This document shows positions 5,328-5,917 of a DNA stretch of 5,917 bases, in pieces. The notes beneath the pieces were generated by a model. That model was not told where the DNA came from and searched no databases. It saw only the letters and a program-made list of their open reading frames with translations. The position numbers were made by a program, and so were the translations under genes. The stretch's first letter is position 1; each line of letters opens with the position of its first letter. This DNA is from Nitrosomonadales bacterium. Lineage in GTDB: Bacteria; Pseudomonadota; Gammaproteobacteria; Burkholderiales; Gallionellaceae. The stretch is taken from contig QJWF01000192.1 in assembly GCA_003235435.1 (NCBI GenBank), positions 1 to 5,917 of the forward strand, written 5' to 3'.

Positions 5328-5774
5328 CTATCTGTCGCGCACGCAGTCCGCCCAGTTGTTCGGGGTCTCGTACAGGCGCACTTGCTCAAGACGCAGGTGA
5401 TTGCCATAGGTGTCCTGATAGGCAGGATCGAGAATTCCGAAGGCGACCTGCGCGAGATTCTCCGCGGTGGGAACGACATCGAGGATAACTGTCTTGTGAT
5501 CGGGCAGGCTTGCCAGAAAATCGCACACCGCTTTGTCCCCGCGATATACCAGGAAGGCGTGATCCCAGGCGTCCACCAGACTTGTTTTCGCGATATGTTT
5601 GACGTCGGAAAAATCCATCACCATGCCCAGTTCGGAAAGGCCTTCGTCAGTGATCACATCGCCGGACAGGGTGATCTCGATGGCATAGCGATGGCCATGC
5701 AGATGCTTGCATTGGCTTTTGTGATTCGGGATACGGTGTCCGGCATCGAATTCCAGGCGGCGGGTGATTAACAT
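5328..5774 (-). CDS. queD: 6-carboxy-5,6,7,8-tetrahydropterin synthase QueD (PTPS family)
   Basis: QueD converts 7,8-dihydroneopterin triphosphate to 6-carboxytetrahydropterin, an early step to 7-deazaguanines and the tRNA nucleoside queuosine. The 148-aa protein has the zinc ligands H13 (in FDAGHRI) and H26/H28 (in HLHGH). The catalytic cysteine C22 sits in the C-x3-HGH arrangement typical of QueD. Further marks are MVMDFSDVK (51-59), D71-H72, the PTAENLA substrate-binding segment (102-108), and E135 in the LYETPNNWA ending. It is longer than the 121-aa E. coli enzyme, within the range seen in the family. The ATG at 5774 starts at the conserved N-terminus but has only a poor ribosome site. 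No other queuosine gene is in the window. Downstream lies the disrupted tRNA-Ser copy; upstream, 40 bases away, a leftward gene ends. Confidence 0.95.
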   Translation of the reverse strand: MLITRRLEFDAGHRIPNHKSQCKHLHGHRYAIEITLSGDVITDEGLSELGMVMDFSDVKHIAKTSLVDAWDHAFLVYRGDKAVCDFLASLPDHKTVILDVVPTAENLAQVAFGILDPAYQDTYGNHLRLEQVRLYETPNNWADCVRDR

Positions 5775-5803
5775 AAAAGTCTATATCAGTTTAATTGGCG
5801 CGG

Positions 5804-5809
5804 ATTATA
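5804..5809 (-). promoter_or_regulatory. Consensus -10 box upstream of queD
   Basis: The minus strand reads TATAAT here, a perfect sigma70 -10 hexamer. A transcript starting about seven bases on would have a leader of roughly 23 bases before the queD ATG. At 18 bases upstream only a weak -35 (TTCTGC) is present. The position in the 40-base gap after an upstream stop codon makes a queD-specific promoter plausible. Confidence 0.5.
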
Positions 5810-5814
5810 CAGGC

Positions 5815-5916
5815 TCAGGTTTTCAGCGCAGAACTACGTTGAATGAACTCGCTCCGTGCCTCCTCATCTTGGGATCTGCCATAACGAAGTGCGCAGTAGA
5901 GCTTTGCCAATTCGCG
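5815..5916 (-). CDS. C-terminal end of an unidentified leftward gene (partial at window edge)
   Basis: On the minus strand an uninterrupted frame enters from the right edge, encodes 33 residues and stops at TGA (5815-5817). The peptide begins RELAKLYCALRYGR and continues with a charged stretch ending in SALKT. Its mixed hydrophobic/basic then acidic composition and the fit to local codon use look like a real protein C-terminus. The other minus frame examined carries an internal stop. I do not recognise it firmly; the LYCALRYG segment faintly recalls the ends of transglutaminase-like/DUF4129 membrane proteins. Its stop lies 40 bases before the queD start on the same strand. Confidence 0.5.
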   Translation of the reverse strand, partial: RELAKLYCALRYGRSQDEEARSEFIQRSSALKT

Positions 5917-5917
5917 T

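Noticed and set aside
5382..5771. Plus-strand open frame of 129 codons over queD
   Set aside because: The minus strand carries all QueD catalytic residues. The plus-strand product has no recognisable family features.

Overview
The window looks like a chromosomal housekeeping stretch from a betaproteobacterium. An iron-oxidising Gallionella/Sideroxydans-type or other Nitrosomonadales-like genome is my best guess. This rests on the general look of RlmD, the PolB-like exonuclease, QueD and the YccA-like Bax inhibitor protein, and on moderate GC with short palindromic intergenic repeats. It is an inference from memory, not a database match.

Layout. Bases 1-256 are non-coding and hairpin-rich. 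They lead into four rightward genes: a GAF/HD-GYP signalling protein (257-1381), a PolB-type 3'-5' exonuclease (1406-2185), the 23S rRNA uracil-C5 methyltransferase RlmD (2301-3602) and a single-domain rhodanese (3619-4089). Gaps of 24 and 16 bp suggest co-transcribed pairs. An 89-bp near-perfect palindromic repeat lies between the exonuclease and rlmD. A bidirectional terminator (4096-4124) separates these genes from a leftward set: a seven-helix Bax inhibitor-1/YccA-like membrane protein (4156-4839), tRNA-Ser(UGA) (4933-5022), QueD (5328-5774), and the C-terminal end of an unidentified leftward gene entering from the right edge (5815-5916).

The least ordinary part is 5040-5327. It holds a second, broken copy of the 5' half of the neighbouring tRNA-Ser. 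Four matching fragments lie in the correct order and are interrupted three times by short palindromic inserts of about 126, 51 and 36 bp. The largest insert sits at the position of the anticodon loop and is itself two degenerate tandem units. I read this as a decayed partial tRNA duplication hit by miniature palindromic elements. A structured RNA or the scar of a tRNA-targeting element are alternatives.

Functionally the genes mix cyclic-di-GMP-type signalling, nucleic acid processing, rRNA and tRNA modification (RlmD, QueD), sulfur transfer and membrane homeostasis. They do not form one recognisable pathway. I found no complete new system. The main candidates for novelty are the disrupted tRNA locus with its tandem palindromic unit, the altered GYP motif of the HD-GYP protein, and its structured leader.
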